This document shows positions 1 through 9,817 of a DNA stretch of 64,000 nt, one piece after another; position 1 is the first letter of the stretch, and each line of letters opens with the position of its first letter. Below the pieces are notes generated by a model. It had not been told where the DNA came from. It ran no database searches and saw only the letters and a list, made by a program, of their open reading frames with translations. The DNA is taken from assembly GCA_018816555.1 (NCBI GenBank), contig JAHIVT010000138.1, positions 1 to 64,000 on the forward strand, given 5' to 3'. The position numbers and the translations under genes are program-made. The stretch comes from Pseudomonadota bacterium (GTDB lineage: Bacteria; Desulfobacterota; Desulfobulbia; Desulfobulbales; SURF-16).

Positions 1-1
1 C

Positions 2-1348
2 GGATTGCTGAGTGAAATCAAGGGCGGCCTCATCAGGCCCGTATACCTGATTTTCGGTGATCGTTATCTCTGCCAAGAGGTGGCGGATGACCTTGTTCGC
101 CATCTGCTGCCGGATGAGAAGCAACGCAACCTGGGCCTCAGGCGAATCGACGGTGAGCAGGAGGATGTGGCGCAGACCATGAGCCATCTGCAGACATACA
201 GCCTTTTTGCCGGCCGCGAGGTGATCAGGGTGATGGATTCCCAGATCTTTTTTTCCAAGGCGGTTGCCAAGAATTTCTGGGATAAGGCGAAAAAGGCGGC
301 AAGCGAGGCAAAAGCGGAAAAGGCGGGCCGCTATCTGCTGAAAATGATCCATGCCGGAGGGCTTGACCGTGATGAATCACTGCAGGATCTTTCCGGTGCG
401 CAATGGAAAAAGCTTTTCGGCTTTGACAAGCCCGGGGATGTGGCCTGGTGCGCCGATCTGGCTTTGCCGGCCGGATTCCCTGATGAAAAAGCAGCGGCAG
501 GGGATGAGCTTGTGCTGCAGGTGCTGGAGAAAGGGATACCCAAAAGCAATGTGCTGATCCTGGTGACTGAGGCGGTTGATAAGCGCAAAAAACTTTATAA
601 GCTGCTGGGCGATCTCGGTGCGGTGATTGACCTGTCGGTGGACAGCGGGGCGGGATCTGCGGCCCGGAAGGGACGTGATGCGGTCATCAGCGATCTGGTG
701 GTCCGGACCCTGGCGGACCTGGGCAAAAAGCCGGGACCCAAGGTTGTCGACAGCCTGCTTGACCGGGTTGGTTTTCACCCGGTGGCTGCTGTGCGCGAGA
801 CGGAAAAGCTGGCCCTTTATGTTGGCGATGCCCAGGTTGTGACCCTGGCGGATGTGGATGCGATTATTGGTCAGACCAGGGAAGAGGCCATCTATGAATT
901 AAATGATGCGGTGGCTTCGGCAAGTCTTGCCCGTTCGCTTGAGTTGGTTGGCCGTCTGCATGCCGCTGGTCTGCATCCGCTGGCCCTGGTGGCCGGACTG
1001 CGGAATCTGCTGCGCAAACTGCTCTTTTTCCGGGCACTGCGGGAGCGGCGGCAGCCTTACTACTCTGCGGAACACTCTTTCCCCGCTTTCCAGAAGGGCT
1101 ATCTGACTGAACTGAAAAGTACGGATTATGGCAAGTCGCCCTTTCTGGCCGGTCATCCCTTTGTTTTGTATAAGAGTTTTCAGCAGGCGGGCAATTTTGA
1201 TCTGCAGACCCTGCAGGAGGCGCTGGCGCAATTGCTGGAAGCCGAGTTTCAGTTGAAAAGCAGCGGTCTGCCGCCCAGGCTTGTTCTTGAGAGATTTCTT
1301 TTTGCCTTTCTGGGGGCGGATTCCCGGCGGGAAAAGACCCCCAGGTGA
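2..1348 (+). CDS. holA: DNA polymerase III subunit delta (5' end outside window)
   Basis: This is the clamp-loader delta subunit, which opens the beta sliding clamp during replication. The N-terminal AAA-like fold is recognisable from PVYLIFGDRYLCQEVADDLV (residues about 12-31). The C-terminal helical domain, typical of HolA, runs from about residue 300 (EAIYELNDAVASASLARSLE). The frame is open to the left edge. The first available start is a TTG at position 5, and family members begin roughly ten residues earlier, so only a few N-terminal codons are missing. At about 447 residues it is roughly 100 longer than Escherichia coli HolA. The extra length lies around residues 90-175, after the second strand of the AAA domain, and I believe such long forms are common in Desulfobacterota. 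The ClpS gene follows 127 bases later on the same strand. Confidence 0.9.
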   Translation, partial: GLLSEIKGGLIRPVYLIFGDRYLCQEVADDLVRHLLPDEKQRNLGLRRIDGEQEDVAQTMSHLQTYSLFAGREVIRVMDSQIFFSKAVAKNFWDKAKKAASEAKAEKAGRYLLKMIHAGGLDRDESLQDLSGAQWKKLFGFDKPGDVAWCADLALPAGFPDEKAAAGDELVLQVLEKGIPKSNVLILVTEAVDKRKKLYKLLGDLGAVIDLSVDSGAGSAARKGRDAVISDLVVRTLADLGKKPGPKVVDSLLDRVGFHPVAAVRETEKLALYVGDAQVVTLADVDAIIGQTREEAIYELNDAVASASLARSLELVGRLHAAGLHPLALVAGLRNLLRKLLFFRALRERRQPYYSAEHSFPAFQKGYLTELKSTDYGKSPFLAGHPFVLYKSFQQAGNFDLQTLQEALAQLLEAEFQLKSSGLPPRLVLERFLFAFLGADSRREKTPR

Positions 1349-1475
1349 CTGGCTGGACCTATACCGTTTTTGTCTTTTCCCTCCTCCTGCCTGTTCATTT
1401 GACTACACTCTCTTGCCAGCATGCCTGCGAGTGGTTACAATAAGAAAAAAACAGGAAAATGATGAGGAGTAAAAA

Positions 1476-1790
1476 ATGAGTGTGCCGGATAAAAAGACGG
1501 AAGGCGGTGTGCTCACCGACGAGAAACAGAAGGTGCTTGAACCGCCTCTTTACAAGGTTCTGCTGCATAATGACGACTATACGACCATGGATTTTGTCGT
1601 CACCATTCTGGAAACGGTTTTCTATAAAGATCCCGGCGAGGCGACCAGGATCATGTTGAATGTCCACCAGCAGGGAATAGGAATTGCCGGAATTTATACC
1701 AGAGAGATTGCCGATACCAAAATTCACATCGTGCACGATCTGGCCCGGCGCAACGAATTCCCGTTGAAATGCTCCATGGAGCAGGCATAA
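1476..1790 (+). CDS. clpS: ATP-dependent Clp protease adaptor ClpS
   Basis: ClpS is the N-recognin adaptor that delivers N-degron substrates to ClpAP. The 104-residue length is normal. The N-degron pocket residues can be seen: N32-D33-D34 in LLHNDDYTTMDFV, the gatekeeper-type M38, and H64 in NVHQQG. The flexible N-terminal tail (about 24 residues) precedes the core, as in the family. The ATG is preceded by a good ribosome site (GAGGAG, 7 bases upstream). clpA follows 88 bases downstream on the same strand, the classical clpS-clpA pair, which supports co-expression. Confidence 0.97.
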   Translation: MSVPDKKTEGGVLTDEKQKVLEPPLYKVLLHNDDYTTMDFVVTILETVFYKDPGEATRIMLNVHQQGIGIAGIYTREIADTKIHIVHDLARRNEFPLKCSMEQA

Positions 1791-1878
1791 AAGCTGCCAT
1801 GGCCAAGATGCCCGGCAGATAACCAAGGGAGAAAGGCCCTTTGCTCAAAGAGAGCGATGCGGAATTTCTTGGGAAAAT

Positions 1879-4116
1879 ATGATTAATCAAAAAGTAGAAA
1901 TAGCCTTGGTGATGGCAATTCGTGAGGCCAAAAAACGCAGGCATGAACATGTAACTGTGGAACATATCCTCTACGGGTTGCTGCATGATGAAATGGCTGT
2001 CAAAATTATACAGGGCTGCGGCGGCAACCGGGAAAATCTGCTCAAGGATCTCGAGTCCTTTTTTGTCCTGAATTTGCCGGTACTGGATGAAACTAACGCT
2101 GCCGATCCGGTGCAGACCATCGGCTTCAACCGGGTTCTGCAGCGGGCCATTGCCCATGTGCAGAGCTGCGGCAAGGCCGAGGTGGATTCCGGCGATGTGA
2201 TCACTGCGATTTTTTCCGAGCCGGAGTCCTTTGCCGTTTATTTCCTGGAGAAAGAGGGATTGAGCAAGTTCGAGGTGGTGCAGTATATTTCCCACAAGCT
2301 GCCCGCCGCGCCAGTTGCCATTCCCCGGGACGGGCAGAAAAAGGAAGCGGAAAAACCCGGGACCGCCCTGGAGAAATTTACCATCAACTTTACTAAGCGG
2401 GCGGAGGAAGGCCTTATTGATCCGCTTATCGGCCGCAGCCGGGAGCTGACCCGGGTGATGCAGATCCTCTGCCGTCGGCGGAAGAACAATCCCCTGCTGG
2501 TGGGCGAGCCCGGGGTGGGTAAAACCGCCATTGCCGAAGGCCTGGCCCTGCGCATCCATGAAGGGGTGGTGCCGGATCTTCTCAGTGATGCCGCGATTCA
2601 TCTGCTGGACATGGGGGCACTGCTCTCCGGCACCAAGTACCGGGGTGACTTTGAGGAACGGCTGAAGGCGATCATCTCCGAGGTGGAAAAGCAGCCGAAT
2701 ATCATTCTCCTGATTGATGAAATCCACACCATCGTCGGCGCCGGCGCCACCAGCGGCGGCAGCATGGACGCCTCCAATCTGCTCAAACCCGCACTCCAGG
2801 CCGGTACCCTGCGCTGTATCGGTTCCACCACCTATGAAGAGTATAAAAATTATGTGGAAAAAGACCGGGCCCTTTCCCGGCGTTTCCAGAAGGTTGACAT
2901 CGAAGAACCGACAGTGGATGAAACCTTTGAGATTCTCAAAGGGCTGAAGTCGCGTTACGAAGAGCATCACGGCGTGAAATTTTCAAGTACTGCCGTCAGG
3001 GCGGCGGCCGACCTGGCGGCCCGGTATCTGAATGACCGCTTTTTGCCGGACAAGGCCATTGATGTTCTCGACGAGGTGGGCGCATCCATGCGGCTTGTCA
3101 AACCGGAAAAAAGAAGAAAAAATGTCACCACCCATGATATTGAAACCGTAATTGCCAGAATGGCCAGGGTGCCTGCCAAGAATATTTCCGGTTCCGATAT
3201 GCAGCAGCTGAAAGGTCTGTCGCAGACATTGCAGGGCCGTATTTTTGGTCAGGATCAGGCCCTTGAGGCCATTGTCACGGCGGTCAAGCGGAGCAGGGCC
3301 GGGCTGAAGGACCCGGAGCGACCCACCGGTTCGTTCCTTTTTGCCGGTCCGACGGGAGTGGGCAAAACAGAAGTGGCCAAGCAGCTGGCTGCCGCTCTTT
3401 CCGTGCATTTTGAACGGTTCGATATGAGCGAGTATATGGAAAAGCACGCCGTCGCGAGACTGATCGGTGCTCCTCCGGGTTATGTTGGATTTGATCAGGG
3501 CGGACTGCTCACCGATGCCATCAGAAAGCATCCTTACAGCGTACTGCTGCTTGATGAGATAGAAAAGGCCCATCCTGACATCTTCAGCATTCTTCTGCAG
3601 GTGATGGATCATTCAACCTTGACCGATAATGCGGGTCGCAAGGCGGATTTCAGGAATGTCGTTCTGATTATGACCACAAATGCCGGGGCAAGGGATTTAA
3701 GCGGGCAGTCCATCGGCTTTATGACCAATAAAAAGGGAAGCGCCCAGAAGGCCATTAAAAATCTGTTTTCCCCGGAGTTCAGGAACCGTCTTGATGCCAT
3801 CATCACCTTCAATGCCTTGGAAATGCCGGTGATGGAGATGATCGTTGATAAGATGATCAATGAACTGCAGGAACGGCTGCATGAAAAGAAGGTGAGCATC
3901 ACCCTGACGGAAAAGGCGCGCAAGTGGCTGGCAACGGCAGGGCATGACCCGGATTATGGGGCGCGGCCCCTGCGTCGGCTTATCATGAGTGAAATCGGTG
4001 ATAAGATCACAGAGGAGATCCTCTTTGGCCAGTTGTCCCGGGGAGGCATTGTCCTGGTAGACCGGCCGGCGGAGAGATTTGAATTTACCTATAATCCGGA
4101 GGCTGAAAGAAAATAA
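1879..4116 (+). CDS. clpA: ATP-dependent Clp protease ATP-binding subunit ClpA
   Basis: This is the hexameric AAA+ unfoldase partner of ClpP. Domain order: Clp N-domain double repeat (residues about 1-145), first AAA+ module with Walker A GEPGVGKT at residues 209-216 and Walker B LLIDEIHT, short linker without the long ClpB coiled coil (so ClpA rather than ClpB), and a second AAA+ module with Walker A GPTGVGKT near residue 491 and the motif LLLDEIEKAHPD. A C-terminal D2-small domain (DPDYGARPLRRLI) completes the protein. At 745 residues it matches ClpA (about 758). It sits directly behind clpS, whose product redirects ClpA to N-end-rule substrates. No clpP is present in the window. Confidence 0.97.
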   Translation: MINQKVEIALVMAIREAKKRRHEHVTVEHILYGLLHDEMAVKIIQGCGGNRENLLKDLESFFVLNLPVLDETNAADPVQTIGFNRVLQRAIAHVQSCGKAEVDSGDVITAIFSEPESFAVYFLEKEGLSKFEVVQYISHKLPAAPVAIPRDGQKKEAEKPGTALEKFTINFTKRAEEGLIDPLIGRSRELTRVMQILCRRRKNNPLLVGEPGVGKTAIAEGLALRIHEGVVPDLLSDAAIHLLDMGALLSGTKYRGDFEERLKAIISEVEKQPNIILLIDEIHTIVGAGATSGGSMDASNLLKPALQAGTLRCIGSTTYEEYKNYVEKDRALSRRFQKVDIEEPTVDETFEILKGLKSRYEEHHGVKFSSTAVRAAADLAARYLNDRFLPDKAIDVLDEVGASMRLVKPEKRRKNVTTHDIETVIARMARVPAKNISGSDMQQLKGLSQTLQGRIFGQDQALEAIVTAVKRSRAGLKDPERPTGSFLFAGPTGVGKTEVAKQLAAALSVHFERFDMSEYMEKHAVARLIGAPPGYVGFDQGGLLTDAIRKHPYSVLLLDEIEKAHPDIFSILLQVMDHSTLTDNAGRKADFRNVVLIMTTNAGARDLSGQSIGFMTNKKGSAQKAIKNLFSPEFRNRLDAIITFNALEMPVMEMIVDKMINELQERLHEKKVSITLTEKARKWLATAGHDPDYGARPLRRLIMSEIGDKITEEILFGQLSRGGIVLVDRPAERFEFTYNPEAERK

Positions 4117-4472
4117 AAAGATTGAGCCGGGAACTTTTGTAGTTTATATCAATCTTTTATATAGTGCTATTTGGAGTTCCTGGTTTAGGGGTGGGGGAGC
4201 AAGTGTATATTGCCGCCAACCACTTTAATTTAATTTGTTTTCATTTCATAGGTTAACCTGAAAACTGCCAAGAAGGAATCAGTCAACCCAAAACGTTGAA
4301 GCCGGACCACAGAACTGTCATGAGACAACATTAACCTGTTGAAATTACTTGTTGCGACGCTCATCCTCAGCCATTCATACTCTGATCTGCAGAACGATGC
4401 AGCCCGCCAACTCTTCCTGAAGATTTTTTTACCCCAATCACACATCACTCATTTATGTAGAAAGGATTACCA
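4117..4472. other. Intergenic region between clpA and the OB lipoprotein gene
   Basis: This 356-base stretch is richer in A and T than its neighbours. I see no convincing gene, tRNA or strong terminator. A 72-codon minus-strand frame (4230-4448) has no family resemblance and no clear ribosome site, so I treat it as chance. The region probably carries the promoter for the downstream lipoprotein/panE pair. Confidence 0.5.
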
Positions 4473-5390
4473 ATGAAACACGCGAAAAAAATTTACATGA
4501 CCACCGCCCTGGTTCTCGCCCTTGCGTTTACCGGCTGCAATCAGAATGAGAAGAAAGCAGAGACCGCCGCCCCCGAAAATCAGGCAGCGACGGTTGCGAC
4601 CCAGGAGACTAAAGATAGCGCAGTGCCGGCCCAGGCAACCGCCGAGGCCTCGGTTGCCGCTGCTACCCAGCAGCCTGAGGTAGAGGCCGCCCAGGGTGAT
4701 TTGAACGGTACTGTCGTCGAAACCTTTGATAGTGGCGGCTATACATATATTCAACTTGATACGGGCAGTGATAAAGTATGGGCCGCCATCGGCCAGACGA
4801 AAGTGGCTGTCGGAGACAAGATCAGTCTGCTCAACGGCCCGGTGATGCGTGATTTTCACAGCAAGAGTCTCGATCGCACCTTCCCGGAAATTATCTTTTC
4901 TTCCGGTCTGGCAGGAGCAAATGCCGCCCCCCATGCAGATATGGGCGGGAGTTTTTCCCAGGCAATGCAGGGCGAAGGAGGCGGAGCAATGCCTCCTGCG
5001 GCAATGGGAATGGGTGCGGAGGAAAGCAGCGGCGGCAGCGTCAAGGCCATCACTCCGCTGCAGGAAGTCAAGGTGGAGAAAGCTGAGGGTGATAATGCCT
5101 ACAATGTGGAAGAGCTGTTCACCTCAGCTGCCGATCTGGCCGGCAAAAAGGTGAAGATCCGCGGCAAGGTGGTTAAGGTATCACCCGGCATCATGGGCCG
5201 CACCTGGATTCATCTGCAGGATGGCACCGGTGATCCGATGAAAAATACCCATGATCTGGTTGTTACCTCAGCCGATGTGCCGGAAGTGAACTCCGTTATC
5301 GTTGTTGAAGGAGAACTGGCCAAGGATAAGGATTTCGGCGCCGGCTACTTTTACAACGTCATTGTTGAAGGAGCTACTGTCAGCAAGTAG
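4473..5390 (+). CDS. Lipoprotein with two OB-fold-like domains (NrfJ-like)
   Basis: The N-terminus is a lipoprotein signal: KK charge, hydrophobic stretch, lipobox AFTGC with the modified cysteine at residue 22. An Ala/Glu/Gln-rich linker follows (about residues 25-75). The first beta-rich domain (about 76-145; GTVVETFDSGGYTYIQLDTG) resembles the small NrfJ-type OB fold seen next to cytochrome genes. A Met/Gly-rich linker with an early histidine (about 152-190) follows. The second OB-like domain (about 205-305; GKKVKIRGKVVKVSPGIMGR) belongs to the same broad class as nucleic-acid-binding OB folds. Attachment to a membrane makes DNA binding unlikely, so the ligand is unknown. The start has an AAAGGA site upstream. 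The ketopantoate reductase gene begins 12 bases after the stop, so the two are probably cotranscribed. Confidence 0.75.
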   Translation: MKHAKKIYMTTALVLALAFTGCNQNEKKAETAAPENQAATVATQETKDSAVPAQATAEASVAAATQQPEVEAAQGDLNGTVVETFDSGGYTYIQLDTGSDKVWAAIGQTKVAVGDKISLLNGPVMRDFHSKSLDRTFPEIIFSSGLAGANAAPHADMGGSFSQAMQGEGGGAMPPAAMGMGAEESSGGSVKAITPLQEVKVEKAEGDNAYNVEELFTSAADLAGKKVKIRGKVVKVSPGIMGRTWIHLQDGTGDPMKNTHDLVVTSADVPEVNSVIVVEGELAKDKDFGAGYFYNVIVEGATVSK

Positions 5391-5402
5391 CATGCTTTTG
5401 AC

Positions 5403-6362
5403 ATGAAAATAGTCATTATCGGTCCCGGCGCACTCGGTTCTCTTTTTGCCGCCGAGCTTGCTGCCCGGGCTGATAATGATGTGTGGCTGCTCGATCATGA
5501 TGCTGAGCGGGCGGCGCGCATAAATGGAAAACTCCTGTTGACCGTTGGTGAGCAGGAGTTTTGTCGTTTGGTTTCCTTCAGCGCCGACGCAACCCGCATT
5601 GGTCCGGCAGACCTTGTCCTGCTCTGCGTTAAGTCCCGTGACGTGGCGGCAGGGATCAACGGGTCCCGCGCCCTTTTTACCCCCACAACCATTCTCATAA
5701 CCTTCCAGAACGGCATCAGCCACCTCGATACCCTGGCACAGATGAAGCTTCCCGTGCAGCCAGCCGTTGGGGTGACGGCCATGGGCGCCACCCTCAAGGC
5801 TCCCGGCCATGTCTGCCATGGCGGCCACGGGCTGACCAGAATAGGCTTTCTTTCCCCGGTCCCCCGGGAAAAAGAAAAACAGCTGGATAGGGTCGAGGAT
5901 CTGTTTCGTCAGGCAGGCATGCCCACGGAACGGGTGGCAAATATCCTCGATTTTGTCTGGGCCAAACTACTGGTCAATGTGGGAATCAATGCGCTCACCG
6001 TCATTTATGACTGTCCCAACGGGGATCTGCTGGTTAATGCGGAGGCCAAGGCAAAGCTTGTCGCCGCAGTGCTGGAGGGACATGCCGTGGCCCGCGCCCT
6101 GGGAATCGATGTGCCAACTGATCCGGTCAGCCAGACGCTTACGGTGTGTGAGGCCACGGCAGCAAACATTTCCTCCATGCTGCAGGATGTGCGGCGCCGC
6201 CGGCCCACGGAGATCGGGGCGATCAATGGTGCACTGCTGGACAAGGCAAGGGAACTTGGCATCGATGTGCCGGTCAACAGCGAGCTTGTCAGCCGGGTCA
6301 GGCAGATTGAAGACGGATATCTCCGGACAGCACCTCGTGGATCCTGCCCAGATCGTCTTTGA
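5403..6362 (+). CDS. panE: 2-dehydropantoate 2-reductase (ketopantoate reductase family)
   Basis: This NADPH-dependent enzyme reduces ketopantoate to pantoate in pantothenate/CoA synthesis. The nucleotide-binding glycine motif GPGALG is at residues 7-12. The catalytic lysine is K188 in DFVWAKLLVN, and the conserved glutamate is E270 in RPTEIGAINGA. The 319-residue length is normal. The ApbA/PanE family includes relatives acting on other 2-oxoacids, so substrate assignment is by family only. The last 65 bases overlap the 3' end of birA on the opposite strand. No other pantothenate genes are nearby. Confidence 0.88.
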   Translation: MKIVIIGPGALGSLFAAELAARADNDVWLLDHDAERAARINGKLLLTVGEQEFCRLVSFSADATRIGPADLVLLCVKSRDVAAGINGSRALFTPTTILITFQNGISHLDTLAQMKLPVQPAVGVTAMGATLKAPGHVCHGGHGLTRIGFLSPVPREKEKQLDRVEDLFRQAGMPTERVANILDFVWAKLLVNVGINALTVIYDCPNGDLLVNAEAKAKLVAAVLEGHAVARALGIDVPTDPVSQTLTVCEATAANISSMLQDVRRRRPTEIGAINGALLDKARELGIDVPVNSELVSRVRQIEDGYLRTAPRGSCPDRL

Positions 6363-7110
6363 TGTGCAGCCTGCCTTCATTGTCAGGCCCTAGCGAGACG
6401 CCGGTTATTGCCTGACGACCGGTGGTGACCCAGGTTAGACGCCGGCCTACGGTGGCATCAAAGCTGCGCCATTCCTCCAGAATGCCGGCAAAATCACCGG
6501 CTTCCATCCTCGCCATGATCGTGTCAATGGCAGACAGAATGCCTTGCAGCAGGGTGGTCCGGCATATCGGTTTCCTGCTGTGTGCTTCCAGTGAGGTGAC
6601 CTTGCCCTGCAATTCTTCGGGAAAGGCAGCAGGCGGGGTGGAGACATTTAAGCCGATCCCCAGCACGACAAGGGGCTGCGGGTCTTTGCCGAATTCGCTT
6701 TCCGTCAGAATTCCGCCGCATTTCTTTCCATCGACAAGGAGGTCGTTGGGCCATTTTATCATGGGACCGGAATGACTGAACCGGGAAACCGCGCGGCACA
6801 GAGCAACCCCAGCGGCCAGGGTGATTTTCGGCAGGTCGGCCGGATCAAGGGATGGCCGCATGAGCATGGAAAAGTAGAGACCGCTATCCGCCGGGGAGAG
6901 CCACGTCTTACCCAGTCGCCCACGACCGCCGGTCTGGCTGCGGGCAATAACCACGGTGCCGGATGGCGCACCCCCGCGGCTCAGTTCCAGGGCATCACTG
7001 TTTGTGGAAACGGTTTCGGCAAGCAGGATCAGCGGGTGACCGGATAATTGGGTGTTTCTGACCATTTCTGGCCAGAAGGGATCTGGGGCACAGGGTGTGG
7101 AGGGTATCAT
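6298..7110 (-). CDS. birA: Biotin--[acetyl-CoA-carboxylase] ligase
   Basis: The enzyme activates biotin with ATP and attaches it to the biotin carboxyl carrier protein. The catalytic domain shows STNSDALEL, the biotinyl-AMP loop GRGRLGKTW and the substrate motif KWPNDLLVDGKKCGGILTE. A small C-terminal SH3-like domain follows (about residues 225-270). There is no N-terminal winged-helix DNA-binding domain, so this is a monofunctional ligase, not a biotin-operon repressor. The start at 7110 has no strong ribosome site; a later methionine (7065, MVRNTQLSG) is an alternative. The 3' end overlaps panE convergently. Confidence 0.92.
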   Translation of the reverse strand: MIPSTPCAPDPFWPEMVRNTQLSGHPLILLAETVSTNSDALELSRGGAPSGTVVIARSQTGGRGRLGKTWLSPADSGLYFSMLMRPSLDPADLPKITLAAGVALCRAVSRFSHSGPMIKWPNDLLVDGKKCGGILTESEFGKDPQPLVVLGIGLNVSTPPAAFPEELQGKVTSLEAHSRKPICRTTLLQGILSAIDTIMARMEAGDFAGILEEWRSFDATVGRRLTWVTTGRQAITGVSLGPDNEGRLHIKDDLGRIHEVLSGDIRLQSA

Positions 7111-7269
7111 GGCAGGATATTAACGCAACATCGTCAACAGGCAAAGGCATTAGTTTTTAATTTTCCGGCAGGCGCAAAGTGTGATGAAAAAATAGTTTAT
7201 TTTGTTAGAATGGAAATGCATTTTTCAAGCAGTAAAAAAAACCAGGAATTTAACAATAAGGAGAACATC

Positions 7270-7464
7270 ATGCCCTATGTCAATATTCGCGTGGCCGGCA
7301 CCCTGAGCAAGGAACAGAAAGCAAAAATCTGCCGGGGAGTGACCGATGTGATCGCGGAAACAGCAGGAAAACCCAAGGATTCCATCCTGATTTTTATCGA
7401 TGAGCTGCCCCACGAGAGCATAGCCAAGGGCGGAGAGCTGCTGCAGAAACCGGCAGGAAAGTAA
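7270..7464 (+). CDS. 4-oxalocrotonate tautomerase family protein
   Basis: This is a 64-residue tautomerase-superfamily subunit. After removal of the initiator methionine, the N-terminal proline (MPYVNIRVAG) would be the catalytic base. The start at 7270 was chosen for this proline and for the AAGGAG ribosome site just upstream. A longer upstream frame is ignored. Conserved lysine and glycine positions (KAKICRGVTDVIAE, GKPKDSILIFIDE) fit DmpI-like short members. The true substrate is unknown, since members act on many 2-oxo acids. The ligA start lies 4 bases after the stop, so the two genes look translationally linked. Confidence 0.9.
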   Translation: MPYVNIRVAGTLSKEQKAKICRGVTDVIAETAGKPKDSILIFIDELPHESIAKGGELLQKPAGK

Positions 7465-7468
7465 GTAA

Positions 7469-9481
<2,013 letters not shown>

Positions 9482-9496
9482 AGCAGGGATGAAACC

Positions 9497-9778
9497 ATGG
9501 CACAAAAAATCATACGGGCAGTGGTCTCCGGCCGGGTGCAGGGGGTTTGCTTCCGGGCCTACACCCGGGAAGCGGCGTTACGCTACGGGGTAAAAGGCTG
9601 GGTGCGCAACCTGCCGGATGGATCCGTGGAGGCGCTGGTGTCCGGGGATGCGGACCCGGTGGAGCGCATGATCGCCTGGCTGCATCAGGGCCCCCCATCG
9701 TCCCGGGTCAGCCGGGTGACGCTTGAGGAGATAGAGCCGGACGAGCAGTTTGCTGCCTTTGAGATCCGCTACTGGTAG
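9497..9778 (+). CDS. acyP: Acylphosphatase
   Basis: This small enzyme (93 residues) hydrolyses acyl phosphates. Both signature segments are present: VSGRVQGVCFRAYTREAA, with the phosphate-binding arginine in the loop, and GWVRNLPDGSVEALVSGD, with the catalytic asparagine. The start ATG lies 15 bases after ligA, so it is the last gene of a probable tautomerase-ligA-acyP unit. It runs convergently towards the aldolase/dehydrogenase gene, leaving only 39 bases between the stops. Confidence 0.95.
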   Translation: MAQKIIRAVVSGRVQGVCFRAYTREAALRYGVKGWVRNLPDGSVEALVSGDADPVERMIAWLHQGPPSSRVSRVTLEEIEPDEQFAAFEIRYW

Positions 9779-9817
9779 GGGGGCTGCGGAACGGCTAACA
9801 ACCCACCCTTTGCCGCT

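Noticed and set aside
4230..4448. A 72-codon minus-strand gene between clpA and the lipoprotein gene
   Set aside because: No family resemblance, no clear ribosome site, and composition like the intergenic background.
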